From: Chloroflexi bacterium UBA4730
GTDB taxonomy: Bacteria; Chloroflexota; Limnocylindria; P2-11E
Direction: 5' to 3'
Length of the DNA: 36,677 nt
Assembly (NCBI GenBank): GCA_002404155.1
Contig: DHJC01000029.1
Location: forward strand, 1 to 36,677
This document shows positions 14,481-25,948 of the stretch, piece after piece (within the stretch, counting starts at the first letter, position 1; each line of letters starts with the position of its first letter). Position numbers and translations under genes: made by a program. The notes under the pieces are model-generated. The model saw only the letters and a list, made by a program, of their open reading frames with translations. It had not been told where the DNA came from and ran no database searches.

Positions 14481-16727
14481 CTAGCCAATCGATAGAGACG
14501 GGAAGAATGTCGCCCACTCGGGTCGGCGCTGTAGGAAGCGCGCAGCCTCTGCCTTAGCGTAGGAATCCTCGGGGCTCTCTCGAAGCCATCGCCGAAGAGT
14601 TTGGCCAACGCCCTCGTCATTCCCGACGCGCCCGCTGTTGTAAACGATGCCCTCATAGCATTTCGATCGAGTTGCGAGCGCAAATCGGTCTCCTCGAGGG
14701 ATTGCGCGACTCAAGACTTCCTCGTAAATCGCATTCGAACGAGCCAACTCTTCCCTCGCTCGCGCGTCCGCGTTCTCTCGGAATAATTGGCTCGCACCGC
14801 GGCTGCGTGCGTAGCCGAGGCGGTACCGCAGATCAAGGCTTTCCGGGACGCGTTCAAGCCCTCGCTCCACAATGGCAAGCGCAGCCGCCAGGTTCTCGGA
14901 CTGATCTTCTAGATCCGCCCAGTGGTAGTACAACGCCTCGCGTCGCGAATGGAGTTCCGCCGCGCGCTCAAAGAGCATCCTGGCCTCAGCACGTCTGGGA
15001 GTAGGCGTCCATCGCATGCATAGCCATCCCAACTGCGCGAGTAGATCAGCATTGTTCGGGTGCCGCTCGAGACCAACAGTGAGGACTGCCTCAGCACCTT
15101 CCTGATCACCTCTCCGATGCGAAACGATCGCCTGACGAATCGCCGCCTCAACGTCCGCCCGCCGCCGTTCGCCCGCTATCTTCGGATCGGATAGTTGAGC
15201 GATGGCGTTATAGATCTCGCGGTGTACGGGCGTGTTTGCGGTTACGGCGCGGACGAGCGATTGCACATTCACATTCAGGGTGAACCGTGGTGTGCCCTCA
15301 AGCAGCTCCGGTGCTGGCACCAGATAGTGCCTTTGGAGATCAGCGATCGCCTCCAGTAGATCATCCTGCGTCAATCGCGTGATCTCTGAGAGTTCCGAAA
15401 CGCTGACTGAAAACGGACTAAGGGCACACGTTATTAGCACCTTTTTTGCCGAGGAGCTAGCCAGATCTAGTTCGTGCTCGAGTGCGAAGCGTCGAGCTGA
15501 CTCACCTCCCGCACGGGACCAACGATTCATGGCGTCGCGCGGCGTGAGCCCAAAGGAACACAGTCGCAGCAGATCCTCAATGTACAAAGGCGATCCTTCG
15601 GTAACCTCGAGAAGGCGTGCGCGCTCCTCCTTCCCGAACTGCTCCCGGGGCACCTGCATGAGTTCCAGCCTTGAGTCGATGAACTCATCGGCCTCGGCAC
15701 CGGCGAGCCCGCCGATTTGGGTCGTGCATTTGGTCCACCCGAAGGGCATCCGGCGCGAAGTCACCATGACTTTAGATGCCGTCCTGCTGAGTTCGACTTC
15801 GAAGAACTTCAAAACTTCTTCGGCGGAGTCGATGTCGTCCAGTACGAGAAGAGCCGGGATCTTCGTCAGGAGTTCGGTCACGGTCAGGCACTTCGCCGCC
15901 AGGGGCCATTCGATACTGTCAACCCACCCGTACTCGGTGAGGATTCGATTGACCGCGGACTCCAAGTCTGTGAAGTCTGGCGTGATCTCAGTGATGTGCC
16001 CTTCGCGGAACTCTCGCTGCTTGGCGGATAGCCAAAGTATTACGTCAAGGGGCTCGGGGCTTTCCTGCTTCGCGTCCGTCGCGAACGTATAGGCGAGCGC
16101 GGTCTTCCCTTTTCCTCCCTCGCCTGTGAGGGCCCAATAGCGACTCGCGGGGTCGAAGAGCCAACGCCGAAGGTCTGCAAGCTCGCGGCTCCTACCAACG
16201 AACTCGACGGCGTAGCGCGATTTCGGAGGCATCTGACCCTCGAGAGAGCCTGTTGCCGAGGACGTCGCCGCTGCTGTTCGCGGAACCAGTTGATCTCGGA
16301 GACTCTGCACAGCGTTAGCCGCAACTGGGTCCAGGCGCTGCAGAACGCGATACGCCGCGTCGAGAGTTCCGTAGGCGTCCGAGAATTCAAGGTCAGCCGT
16401 CGGCGGGTGCGACATTGGATCGCGTACATCCTTGATTGTCTTGAGCCAGCGGAGGACTGACGACCGTGCCTGCTGTACCTCAGCCTTGCTGGCACCTGCC
16501 GCTGACGGAAAGAGAACTTCGTAATGCGCTTCAACCACTGGAATGAATTGGGAAACGCCTATGTAGTCGAACTCGTCCACTGGCAGCGCCCCAACTGCGC
16601 CGCTCGCGGCAACCCTTCGCACTGACTCCTCAAGGTCGGGCCACTCTTTACTAAGGGGCCGCTTGAGCTCGTCGAGCCATTTGTCACCGAAGGCAGTCCG
16701 GAGACGATTACGAATCTGCTCGACCAT
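14481..16727 (-). CDS. HEPN-STAND NTPase-TPR protein (NLR-like, probable antiphage)
   Basis: A 748-residue, three-part protein. Residues about 1-135 look like an Swt1-type HEPN domain: DYIGVSQFIPVVEAHYEVLF, then LKTIKDVRDPMSHPP. Arg102-x4-His107 matches the R-x4-6-H ribonuclease motif of HEPN proteins. Residues about 175-450 are an NB-ARC-like STAND NTPase: FVGRSREL, P-loop GEGGKGKT (202-209), Walker B ALLVLDDID (about 292-300), MVTSRR (321-326), EGSPLYIEDLL. The C-terminal 230 residues are TPR-like helices, the usual sensor. Such proteins oligomerise on sensing a phage product and activate the effector, here probably RNA cleavage. AGGAA before ATG 16727 fixes the start. The gene lies between sites B and C. 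Confidence 0.85.
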   Translation of the reverse strand: MVEQIRNRLRTAFGDKWLDELKRPLSKEWPDLEESVRRVAASGAVGALPVDEFDYIGVSQFIPVVEAHYEVLFPSAAGASKAEVQQARSSVLRWLKTIKDVRDPMSHPPTADLEFSDAYGTLDAAYRVLQRLDPVAANAVQSLRDQLVPRTAAATSSATGSLEGQMPPKSRYAVEFVGRSRELADLRRWLFDPASRYWALTGEGGKGKTALAYTFATDAKQESPEPLDVILWLSAKQREFREGHITEITPDFTDLESAVNRILTEYGWVDSIEWPLAAKCLTVTELLTKIPALLVLDDIDSAEEVLKFFEVELSRTASKVMVTSRRMPFGWTKCTTQIGGLAGAEADEFIDSRLELMQVPREQFGKEERARLLEVTEGSPLYIEDLLRLCSFGLTPRDAMNRWSRAGGESARRFALEHELDLASSSAKKVLITCALSPFSVSVSELSEITRLTQDDLLEAIADLQRHYLVPAPELLEGTPRFTLNVNVQSLVRAVTANTPVHREIYNAIAQLSDPKIAGERRRADVEAAIRQAIVSHRRGDQEGAEAVLTVGLERHPNNADLLAQLGWLCMRWTPTPRRAEARMLFERAAELHSRREALYYHWADLEDQSENLAAALAIVERGLERVPESLDLRYRLGYARSRGASQLFRENADARAREELARSNAIYEEVLSRAIPRGDRFALATRSKCYEGIVYNSGRVGNDEGVGQTLRRWLRESPEDSYAKAEAARFLQRRPEWATFFPSLSIG

Positions 16728-16992
16728 TGCGTTCCTATAGACGCGCTGTATGCCTTGGTAGCAGATCGTGTGTCGATCGAAGACGAGCATCGGTCGGCAT
16801 GAGTATGGCGGTAGCCAATCGTCGCGCGATATTCACAGGCGTAGTACGACCAGCCATTCAGGCCCAAGCTATCGACTCTTGGCTCGCCTATGGGACGAGA
16901 TGCGCTGCGGGGCGCCACCGGGCCGGGGCACGTGTCGCCGGCTTCATAGGTTGAGCTACCGTCCGCGACCGCGTACGCGGTCCCGCTGGGTC
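16728..16992. promoter_or_regulatory. Upstream region of the HEPN-STAND gene
   Basis: 265 bp between site C and the HEPN-STAND start. It should hold its promoter. Frames crossing it look like chance frames, and no clear promoter boxes could be picked out. Confidence 0.35.
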
Positions 16993-17017
16993 GTACACAA
17001 ATCGGTCGATTAGTGGT
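16993..17017 (+). repeat. Dyad site C
   Basis: Third copy. The core is CACAAATCG-GT-CGATTAGTG; half sites match at 8 of 9 positions, and the T/A variation three bases from the spacer is mirrored in both halves (AATCG against CGATT). The spacer is GT. It lies 266 bp upstream of the HEPN-STAND start and about 260 bp before the tRNA. Confidence 0.8.
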
Positions 17018-17103
17018 TGCCGCACGACGTTTGATCGCCGTCCTGCGGTCCGAGACCATGACGTACAAGGCGCTCACCGAACGGCCCGCCTGACATGGAA
17101 AAC

Positions 17104-17124
17104 GGGCGGTCAACACGACCGCCC
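17104..17124. terminator. GC-rich hairpin
   Basis: GGGCGGT (17104-17110) pairs perfectly with ACCGCCC (17118-17124) around a 7-base loop. No T-run follows on either strand, so termination is only a possibility. It separates site C from the tRNA remnant. Confidence 0.4.
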
Positions 17125-17134
17125 GCCCCGCGCT

Positions 17135-17178
17135 CTGAGTGGTCAGAGCAGCCCTTTTGCGAAGGAACCAAATCATAC
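17135..17178 (+). pseudogene. Degenerate partial tRNA copy
   Basis: This stretch aligns with the D-arm and anticodon arm of the tRNA at 17280 (shared GAGCAGC and CTTTTGCGAAGG, about 33 of 40 bases) but lacks a T-arm and both acceptor strands, and its anticodon stem is disrupted. It is a tRNA fragment in direct orientation 150 bp upstream of the full copy, the kind of duplication left by integration events. Confidence 0.6.
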
Positions 17179-17279
17179 GCCCGCACTTCTAGACTCTTCA
17201 TGCGCGGCGGCCCGAGGCATGAGCCGATTGGTCTGCAGGCGAAAGGCAACTCAGGAAGCAGAGCGAGAGGTTGACAACG

Positions 17280-17352
17280 GGCCTCGTAGCTCAGTGGATA
17301 GAGCAGCTCTTTTGCGAAGGGCCGATCATGGGTTCGAGTCCCATCGGGGCCG
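17280..17352 (+). tRNA. tRNA (anticodon loop reads UGC; body Arg-like; identity unsure)
   Basis: A complete cloverleaf: acceptor GGCCTCG/CGGGGCC (one wobble pair), D-arm GCTC/GAGC, anticodon stem GCTCT/AGGGC, 7-base loop TTTGCGA, 5-base variable loop, T-arm ATGGG-TTCGAGT-CCCAT, discriminator G. No encoded CCA. The loop puts UGC (Ala) at the anticodon (17313-17315), yet the acceptor lacks the G3-U70 pair of tRNA-Ala and the D-loop AGTGGATA is typical of tRNA-Arg. G at position 37 is also unusual for an Ala tRNA. It may be a divergent, element-borne tRNA. It sits between sites C and D, 33 bp from the stop of the convergent gene at 17385. Confidence 0.75.
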
Positions 17353-17384
17353 CCGCGCATGTTTTCGCTCATGCCTTCTCGTAC

Positions 17385-18389
17385 TCACGCGAAGGTGGTG
17401 TCGTCGAGCTCAGGAATCGGCTCAAGACCCAATGCGTCGCGAACCTCAAGCGCGTCGCGAAGGACGGTCCGCGCGAGCTGCTGGGCGATTGGGCGCGCAA
17501 GCCAGTAGCGATTCTCGACCCCAACTTGGTCAGCGGCCTGCATCGGCTCGTCGGGGAGCACCCCATGAGCCACAGGAACGCGGAGTTGCGCCTTCAACTG
17601 GTCGGCGACGTAGCTGGAGCTCTTGCCGATCCAGCCACGGTAAGGTGCGACGATCATTGGATCGTCCTCGACCACAAGTCTGGGACGACCAAGATCCATC
17701 GCGCGCTTCTTCATCACAAGCGCCTCCTTTGCCCGGTACGCTCGCACGCCTTCGATCACGCGGATGAAACAGAAGACAGCCCAGTAGGCGTCGGTCGTGA
17801 TCAAGCCCTCGCGGTACACGCTGAAGGCGTTGCGGAAGAACGCCTGCGCGTGGTGTTTCCAGTCGGGCCAGTTCGCCAGCGCCACATCTTTTCCGCGGTA
17901 GAGCAGCCCCGTCTCACCTTGGCCTGTCTTCAGCGCGATCACCTCGATCCAGTGCATCGCCACGGGTGCGTCGGTTTCAAAAGCCAGGCGCGCGAGGATT
18001 GCGCCCAGGTGCGTGGTGACCAACCGGCGGGCGAGCGGCGCGCCGTCAACCGTTAGCTCGGCAGTCGCCTGCGCGAGGTTGCCCTTCGCATTCGCCTGTA
18101 GCGCGATGCGCAGCTCGCCACCTTCGACTGCCGGCTCCTCGAAGACCATCGCCACGTTCCCCGCTGGTATCCGGAGGCCTGAATCGCCGGCGGGTCTTGG
18201 CGATTTGAGACCCTCATCGTCGAAACCTGCCGCCTGAGTCGGGTGCCGGAACACGACCGTCACCCTGTACGCGCCTCGCTCGGTGACAGGCGCCAGATGA
18301 TCCGTGATGGTGACGACGGCCATACGTTTCGGCCGCTCTCCGGCGTTGAGTTCCACGCCGGTGATGCCGGGCCGGTCGCCTGCGTCCAC
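17385..18389 (-). CDS. Unrecognised 334-residue protein, cargo between sites C and D
   Basis: A 334-residue protein from a GTG start with a near-perfect ribosome site (AGGAGGTGA, 18395-18403). The N-terminal half (about 1-150) is beta-rich (RMAVVTITDHL, YRVTVVFRHP, GELRIALQANAKG) with a helical turn at residues 120-135. The C-terminal half is helical, with a striking aromatic segment at about 173-219: WPDWKHHAQAFFRNAF, EGLITTDAYWAVFCFIRVIE. There are no membrane helices or signal peptide. It may belong to a group annotated after methylamine-utilisation MauJ, but I am not sure and infer no function. It lies 47 bp from site D and converges with the tRNA. Its position among defence genes makes a defence or regulatory role worth testing. 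Confidence 0.75.
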   Translation of the reverse strand: MDAGDRPGITGVELNAGERPKRMAVVTITDHLAPVTERGAYRVTVVFRHPTQAAGFDDEGLKSPRPAGDSGLRIPAGNVAMVFEEPAVEGGELRIALQANAKGNLAQATAELTVDGAPLARRLVTTHLGAILARLAFETDAPVAMHWIEVIALKTGQGETGLLYRGKDVALANWPDWKHHAQAFFRNAFSVYREGLITTDAYWAVFCFIRVIEGVRAYRAKEALVMKKRAMDLGRPRLVVEDDPMIVAPYRGWIGKSSSYVADQLKAQLRVPVAHGVLPDEPMQAADQVGVENRYWLARPIAQQLARTVLRDALEVRDALGLEPIPELDDTTFA

Positions 18390-18435
18390 TGGTCACCTCC
18401 TGCGGCCGACGATATCGCGGTAACAGCGGCGCGGC

Positions 18436-18460
18436 GTACACAAGACGCTCGTTTTCTAGT
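18436..18460 (+). repeat. Dyad site D
   Basis: Fourth and most divergent copy. The core is CACAAGACG-CT-CGTTTTCTA: left half intact, right outer end changed (CTAGT in place of GTGGT). The spacer is CT. It lies 47 bp upstream of the GTG of the gene at 18389 and about 105 bp beyond the small gene that ends at 18566. Confidence 0.7.
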
Positions 18461-18565
18461 TAGTCCGACCAACCATCCGAATACGGTTGGCGCCGGAGTC
18501 GGGAGATGACCGTCGTCGGCGCAGCCGATCGGCGGTGAGGGCTCTAACCAGTGGCAGACACCAGC

Positions 18566-18748
18566 TCAGAGCTGAAGAGTTCGGACGATCGAGTAGCCCT
18601 CAGGTTCAAACCACCGACAGAGAAGTTCAAATCCGGCGCGGTCAGCTTCGGCGTACGTCTTGTAGGCCGACCACCGCATTCGTCGTCCATCCGGGAAGGC
18701 AAGGACGAGCTCGTAGCGCGCGGTTGCCACTTCAGAGTGACTGAGCAC
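18566..18748 (-). CDS. Small hypothetical protein
   Basis: A 60-residue protein with a GTG start. It has a compact beta-beta-alpha-beta look (TARYELVLAFPDGRRMRWSA, then TYAEADRAGFELLCRWF and a final strand YSIVRTLQL). There are no metal sites and no signal peptide. It lies 40 bp downstream of hsdR on the same strand, inside the module between sites D and E, so it could be part of that operon. Small proteins beside type I systems are sometimes anti-restriction or control proteins, but nothing in the sequence shows this. Confidence 0.6.
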   Translation of the reverse strand: MLSHSEVATARYELVLAFPDGRRMRWSAYKTYAEADRAGFELLCRWFEPEGYSIVRTLQL

Positions 18749-18788
18749 TTAATAGCGATCGGCGGCTCCTTGCACAGCGGCGTCGGGT

Positions 18789-21889
<3,101 letters not shown>

Positions 21890-21893
<4 letters not shown>

Positions 21894-23050
21894 GAGCCGG
21901 GGTCGGCGCCGGCTGCGCCGGACAATCGGAGTGTCCCAGTCGCGAGCGACGGCAGAAGCAACCGCCGCAGCGCATCCATCGCGTCGATCTGCTGGCATGC
22001 GTCCGCGGCGCGGGCCAGCAAGGGCCGCGCTTCGTCCGCGAAGCGGCTGAGGAGTTCCGATGGCGGCAACTGCAGCGCGTAGTCGGTGAACAACCGCCCG
22101 TCCAGGTGCAGAACTGTTGATCCATTCGCGTAGCCACGCGCGAGGTCACGGAACGACTCGCGAGCCAGTACCCCGAAGAGGAACTCGTTAGGGATCGCCG
22201 TCGCCGGCCGGACCACGACGGCGTCCAGTGACGCAACCAACGTCGGGTAGTCACGGTGCGCCGGGATCTGTACGACGCGCCCAATGACGTCTCCGGCCTG
22301 GGTGATGTCCGTCTGTGCGACCACGAGGTCCCCGGGGCGTACCTCTTGGGACGCCTTGTAGGGTCCGGCGAAGGGCTTCAGACCATCCGTCTGGTACATG
22401 CCGTCCCGACCGAAGCATTTGAGGGTCACGAGTGCGCGGTCCGCGGGTCTGAGTTCATCGCTGCGATATGAGACGCCCCGAGCGAAGGTCGCGATCGAAG
22501 TCAGCGACACGATCGGCCAAGCACCCGAAGTCTCGTCGTCGAGCTGCGGGAACCTACGTTCGAAGAGCGCGATAACAAGGGCGCGGAGTTGTCGCGCCAA
22601 GCGCGCTTCGACGGAGATCTTGGACTCGATGGCATCTAGGGCGTCTGCAACTTCGCGCTGCTCGCTGACGGGTGGGACCCGGACCAGCGTCTGGTGGAGA
22701 TGATTCCGATTCACCCCGGGGACCGTGGTCTTGTCGTTGTGCGCTTCGTAGTCAAGGGTCTGCAGTAGGAAGGACACGAACCGCGGGTCGTTCCCCTTGA
22801 AGTCGCGGACGTAGAGCGTGGTGTTCAGTGGCCAGAAGTCGTCGGTGATGTAGGTGACGGTGCCCAGCGTCCCGAATCGGCCAACCACGACACCTGGCCC
22901 GCTGACCTTGGCTTCCGAATGGGTTCCGCTGATGCCCGACGACGAAACAACCGCGACCTCACCGGGCAGTCGGTCCTGGCTCGGCAAATCGAATCCACGC
23001 TGGAGCGTGAGCACGTCGCCGAGCGGTGCGACCCGCCAGTCCTCAGGCAT
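21890..23050 (-). CDS. hsdS: Type I restriction enzyme, S (specificity) subunit
   Basis: A 386-residue specificity subunit with the usual two-repeat plan. Target recognition domain 1 (about 5-125: WRVAPLGDVLTLQRGFDLPS, NTTLYVRD, VPGVNRNHLHQTLVRVPP) is followed by a helical spacer (EQREVADALDAIESKISVEARLARQLRALVIALF). Target recognition domain 2 (about 180-340) ends in LPPSELLSRFADEARPLLARA. Each domain reads one half of a bipartite DNA target. The target cannot be predicted here. ATG 23050 overlaps the end of hsdM by 8 bp and suits the family start (PEDWRVAPLGD). Confidence 0.96.
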
Positions 23051-24578
23051 CGTCGAGCCGCGCGAGGACGTCGCGAACGCTACCTCCGAGCGCATCCGCT
23101 TGATCCAGGCTGTTGCGGACGTCCTCGGAAAGTGCCACTACTCGGGCCATCATTTCCGCCGGATCAGTTGCTTCGAGCGTCGTGCCCACATAGCGTCCGG
23201 GTGAGAGGACGAAGTCGTAGGCGGCGATGTCCGCCGCCGCCGTGCTCCGGGCGAACCCAGGGACATCCGCGTAGTCGGTGCCCCGCTCCCGCCAATGCCA
23301 GTAGGTCCCGACGACTCGTGCGATGTCTTCGTCCGACAACTCTCGATGGGTGCGGTCGGCCATTCGGCCGACCCTGCGCGCGTCGATGAACAGAGTCTCC
23401 CCGCTGCGACCGGAGTCGCCCACGGACCGACCACGCCTGAGGAACCATAGCGAGACCGGTATCGCAGTCGAGTAGAACAACTGCGTCGGCAGCGTGACGA
23501 CGCAATCGACGAGATCGTGTTCGACGAGGCGGCGGCGGATCGCGGCCTCTGCGCCGCCTGCGCTTAGTGAGCCGTTCGCCAGCACGAACCCGGCGACACC
23601 CCTCGGAGCGAGATGCTGCAGGAAGACCTGCACCCAAGCGAAGTTCGCGTTGCCCGCCGGCGGCACCCCGTACTTCCATCGCGGGTCCTTGGCGTCACGC
23701 AACTCGTCGCCGCCCCAGTCGCTCACGTTGAAGGGCGGGTTCGCCAGCACGAAGTCCGCGCGCAGGTCCTTGTGGCGATCGTCATGGAAGGTGTCGCCGA
23801 GTGCAATGTCGCCCTCGATCCCGCGAATCGCGAGATTCATCTGGCACAGGCGCCACGTGGTGTGGTTGGACTCCTGCCCGAAGATGGCGGCGGCGCCCCG
23901 GCGTCCGCCGTGGGCCTCGATGAACCGCTCGCTCTGGATGAACATCCCGCCCGATCCGCAGCAGGGGTCGTAGATCCGCGCGCGGTCGTGCGGCGCGAGC
24001 ATCTCGACCAGGAGTCGCACCACCGAGCGCGGTGTGTAGAACTCGCCACCCTTCTTACCTTCCGAGGATGCGAACTGCCCGAGGAAGTACTCGTAGACGC
24101 GCCCGAGGATGTCCTTCGAACGGTTCGCCGCGTCGCCGAGGCCGATCTTCGCGATGAGGTCGATGAGTTCGCCGAGGCGGCGCTTGTCGAGCGCGGGGCG
24201 CGCGTATTCCTTGGGCAGGACGCCCTTGAGCCGCGGGTTGTCGCGCTCGATCGCCGTCATCGCGTCGTCGAGCGTCTTGCCGATCGTCGGCTGCTTCGCC
24301 TCGGCCTGCAGCTTCGCCCAGCGGGCCTCGGTCGGCACCCAGAATACGTTGTCCGCGAGGTACTCGTCGCGATCCTCCTGGTCGGCGTGCCGGTCCTTCG
24401 CTAGGGCGGCGCGCTTCTCCTCGAAGGCGTCGGAGATGTACTTCAGGAAGATCAGCCCGAGGACGACGTGCTTGTAGTCCGAGGCGTCGAGGTTGCCGCG
24501 CAACTTGTCGGCGGCCTGCCACAGCGTGGCTTCAAACCCGAGATCACCACCATTCCGCGTTTGCGAGCTACGTGCCAC
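23043..24578 (-). CDS. hsdM: Type I restriction enzyme, M (DNA methyltransferase) subunit
   Basis: A 511-residue N6-adenine methyltransferase. The N-terminal helical HsdM domain (LWQAADKLRGNLDASDYKHV, then LGLIFLKYISDAF) is followed by the catalytic domain: GGEFYTPRSVVRLLVEML, AdoMet motif DPCCGSGGMF (204-213) and catalytic NPPF (280-283, with ANPPFNVSDWGG). It methylates host DNA at the target set by HsdS and is required for restriction. I chose GTG 24578 because AAGGAGGG lies just upstream; the longer frame adds an unlikely leader. It is the first gene of the hsdM-hsdS-hsdR operon and diverges from the serine recombinase across 104 bp that contain site E. Confidence 0.96.
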   Translation of the reverse strand: MARSSQTRNGGDLGFEATLWQAADKLRGNLDASDYKHVVLGLIFLKYISDAFEEKRAALAKDRHADQEDRDEYLADNVFWVPTEARWAKLQAEAKQPTIGKTLDDAMTAIERDNPRLKGVLPKEYARPALDKRRLGELIDLIAKIGLGDAANRSKDILGRVYEYFLGQFASSEGKKGGEFYTPRSVVRLLVEMLAPHDRARIYDPCCGSGGMFIQSERFIEAHGGRRGAAAIFGQESNHTTWRLCQMNLAIRGIEGDIALGDTFHDDRHKDLRADFVLANPPFNVSDWGGDELRDAKDPRWKYGVPPAGNANFAWVQVFLQHLAPRGVAGFVLANGSLSAGGAEAAIRRRLVEHDLVDCVVTLPTQLFYSTAIPVSLWFLRRGRSVGDSGRSGETLFIDARRVGRMADRTHRELSDEDIARVVGTYWHWRERGTDYADVPGFARSTAAADIAAYDFVLSPGRYVGTTLEATDPAEMMARVVALSEDVRNSLDQADALGGSVRDVLARLDDA

Positions 24579-24674
24579 GAGCCGACGCCCTCCTTCGCTA
24601 CCCGAAGACCTACGCAGGCTATCGCAGCAAATCCGCACATGACCGATTAGCGGTCGCCCTCATCGACGTTGGGC

Positions 24675-24699
24675 GTACACGAATGGAACCTTTTGTGGT
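24675..24699 (+). repeat. Dyad site E, overlapping the recombinase start
   Basis: Fifth copy. The core is CACGAATGG-AA-CCTTTTGTG; half sites match at 7 of 9 positions. The two bases on each side of the spacer are GG and CC here instead of CG and CG in the other copies, so complementarity is kept by paired changes. The spacer is AA. The site contains the first possible ATG of the recombinase gene (24683) and lies 97 bp upstream of hsdM, so a protein bound here could affect both genes. By position it is the counterpart of an integron attI. Confidence 0.8.
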
Positions 24700-25396
24700 A
24701 GTTGTGTTGGGTGTGCCGCTGACCGTCGTGGGCTACGTCCGGGTGTCGACCGATGAGCAGTTCGACTCCGGGGCGGGACTCGAGGCGCAGCGCCGGGCCA
24801 TTCGTGACGAGTGCCAGCGCCGGGGCTGGCGCCTTGCCGATATCTACGAGGATGCGGCCTCGGGGCGGGCCCTCACTGGGCGCTCCGGCTTGAAGGCCGC
24901 TTTGGCCGCGCTTGACGGCCGTGTAGCCACAGCGCTCGTGATTGCCAAGCTTGATCGCCTCTCGCGCTCGTTGCTCGACTTTGCCGCGCTGATGGAACGC
25001 GGGCGGCGCGCAGGCTGGGCCCTGGTGGCCCTGGACTTGGGCGTCGACACGACCACGCCGTCCGGCGAGATGATGGCCAACGTTCTGGCGGTCTTTGCCC
25101 AGTTCGAGCGGCGGCTCATCGGGCAGCGCACCCGCGAGGCCCTGGCGGTGAAGCGAAGCCAGGGTGTGCAACTCGGTCGGCCACCGACGCTCTCGGATGC
25201 GACCCTGCGCCGCATCGGGAGGCACCGCTTGCGCGGCGAAACACTGGCCGCGATCGCGGCAAGGCTCGACCAGGATGGCGTGCCGACCGCGCATGGCGGC
25301 CGCCGGTGGCACGTCTCGGCGGTCCAGTCGGCGCTTGAGCGCGGGGCGCGCGCCGTCAGCGGGCCGCCGAGAAGGAAGGAGAGCGGCAGGCAGTAG
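24683..25396 (+). CDS. Serine recombinase (resolvase/invertase type)
   Basis: A protein of up to 237 residues. The N-terminal catalytic domain has the family core VGYVRVSTDEQ with nucleophile Ser22, then LEAQRRAIRDECQRRGW, AKLDRLSRSLLDFA, and AQFERRLIGQRTREAL. The C-terminal part (LGRPPTLSDATLRRIGRHRL, then ETLAAIAARLDQDGVPTAHG, RRWHVSAVQSAL) is a helix-turn-helix plus a short recombinase-type segment. It is small, like invertases and resolvases, and lacks the long zinc-ribbon region of large serine integrases. Such enzymes cut dyad sites at a central 2-bp core, exactly the form of sites A-E. The start could be ATG 24683 (inside site E) or one of several GTG/TTG codons up to 24713; no strong ribosome site decides. 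Confidence 0.93.
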   Translation: MEPFVVVVLGVPLTVVGYVRVSTDEQFDSGAGLEAQRRAIRDECQRRGWRLADIYEDAASGRALTGRSGLKAALAALDGRVATALVIAKLDRLSRSLLDFAALMERGRRAGWALVALDLGVDTTTPSGEMMANVLAVFAQFERRLIGQRTREALAVKRSQGVQLGRPPTLSDATLRRIGRHRLRGETLAAIAARLDQDGVPTAHGGRRWHVSAVQSALERGARAVSGPPRRKESGRQ

Positions 25397-25443
25397 GCCG
25401 GGGCGGCGACGACTTAGCAGGCCACAGCTTGAACGCGGAGCCT

Positions 25444-25863
25444 TTACAGGCGGGCCAACGTCTGCGGATCGGGCTCGCCGGCGAAGTACTTCTGCAGGCA
25501 CGCGGCAAAGATCGGTTCCTCGGGCGCCGCCCGTGCGAACAGCGTCATCGACGAACGGAATTTCACATCGTCGGGATAGCCGAAGATCTCGGCGATCGAA
25601 CGCCCTTCAATTGCTGCGACAAGCGCGCTGCACTCGCGCAGCCGCGGGCCAAGCACCGCATGAGCCAGGTACGCGGCGGCTTCGTCGAGCGACGAGAGCG
25701 CGAACTTGTCGGCCATCATGCTGTGACCCAGCCCTGCGATCTGGGGAAAGATGAACCACATCCAGTGGCTGCGCTTGCGGCCGGCGCGCAGCTCGCCGCG
25801 CACGGTTTCATATACCGGCTGCTGCGCATCGACAAACCGCTGCAATTGAAAACGATCGTCCAT
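25444..25863 (-). CDS. DUF1810 family protein
   Basis: A 139-residue cytoplasmic protein covering the whole DUF1810 family: FQLQRFVDAQQPVYETVRGE, GRKRSHWMWFIFPQIAGLGHS, YLAHAVLGPRLRECSALV, IFGYPDDVKFRSSMTLF. The His/Trp cluster in RSHWMWFIFPQ is the family signature. Function is not known; some members are annotated in links with macrodomain or ADP-ribose biology. ATG 25863 is preferred because GGAG lies at a good distance; ATG 25869 is too close. It converges with the serine recombinase, 47 bp apart, and follows the zinc-finger gene on the same strand. Confidence 0.9.
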   Translation of the reverse strand: MDDRFQLQRFVDAQQPVYETVRGELRAGRKRSHWMWFIFPQIAGLGHSMMADKFALSSLDEAAAYLAHAVLGPRLRECSALVAAIEGRSIAEIFGYPDDVKFRSSMTLFARAAPEEPIFAACLQKYFAGEPDPQTLARL

Positions 25864-25948
25864 CGACATCTCCGAAGAGGCTGCAGGTCCGCGCGACGGA
25901 ATCAACAGCAGGCCGCCCTCGCCCAAACGAACGGGCGTAGGGTGCTTA

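Noticed and set aside
17010..17372. Minus-strand ORF reading GTRTHDRPFAKELLYPLSYE
   Set aside because: This is the antisense translation of the tRNA at 17280-17352, a classic false gene.
17811..17835. Another GTACAC occurrence
   Set aside because: Only the first six bases match; the half sites and core are absent. The same holds for the one at about 3368.
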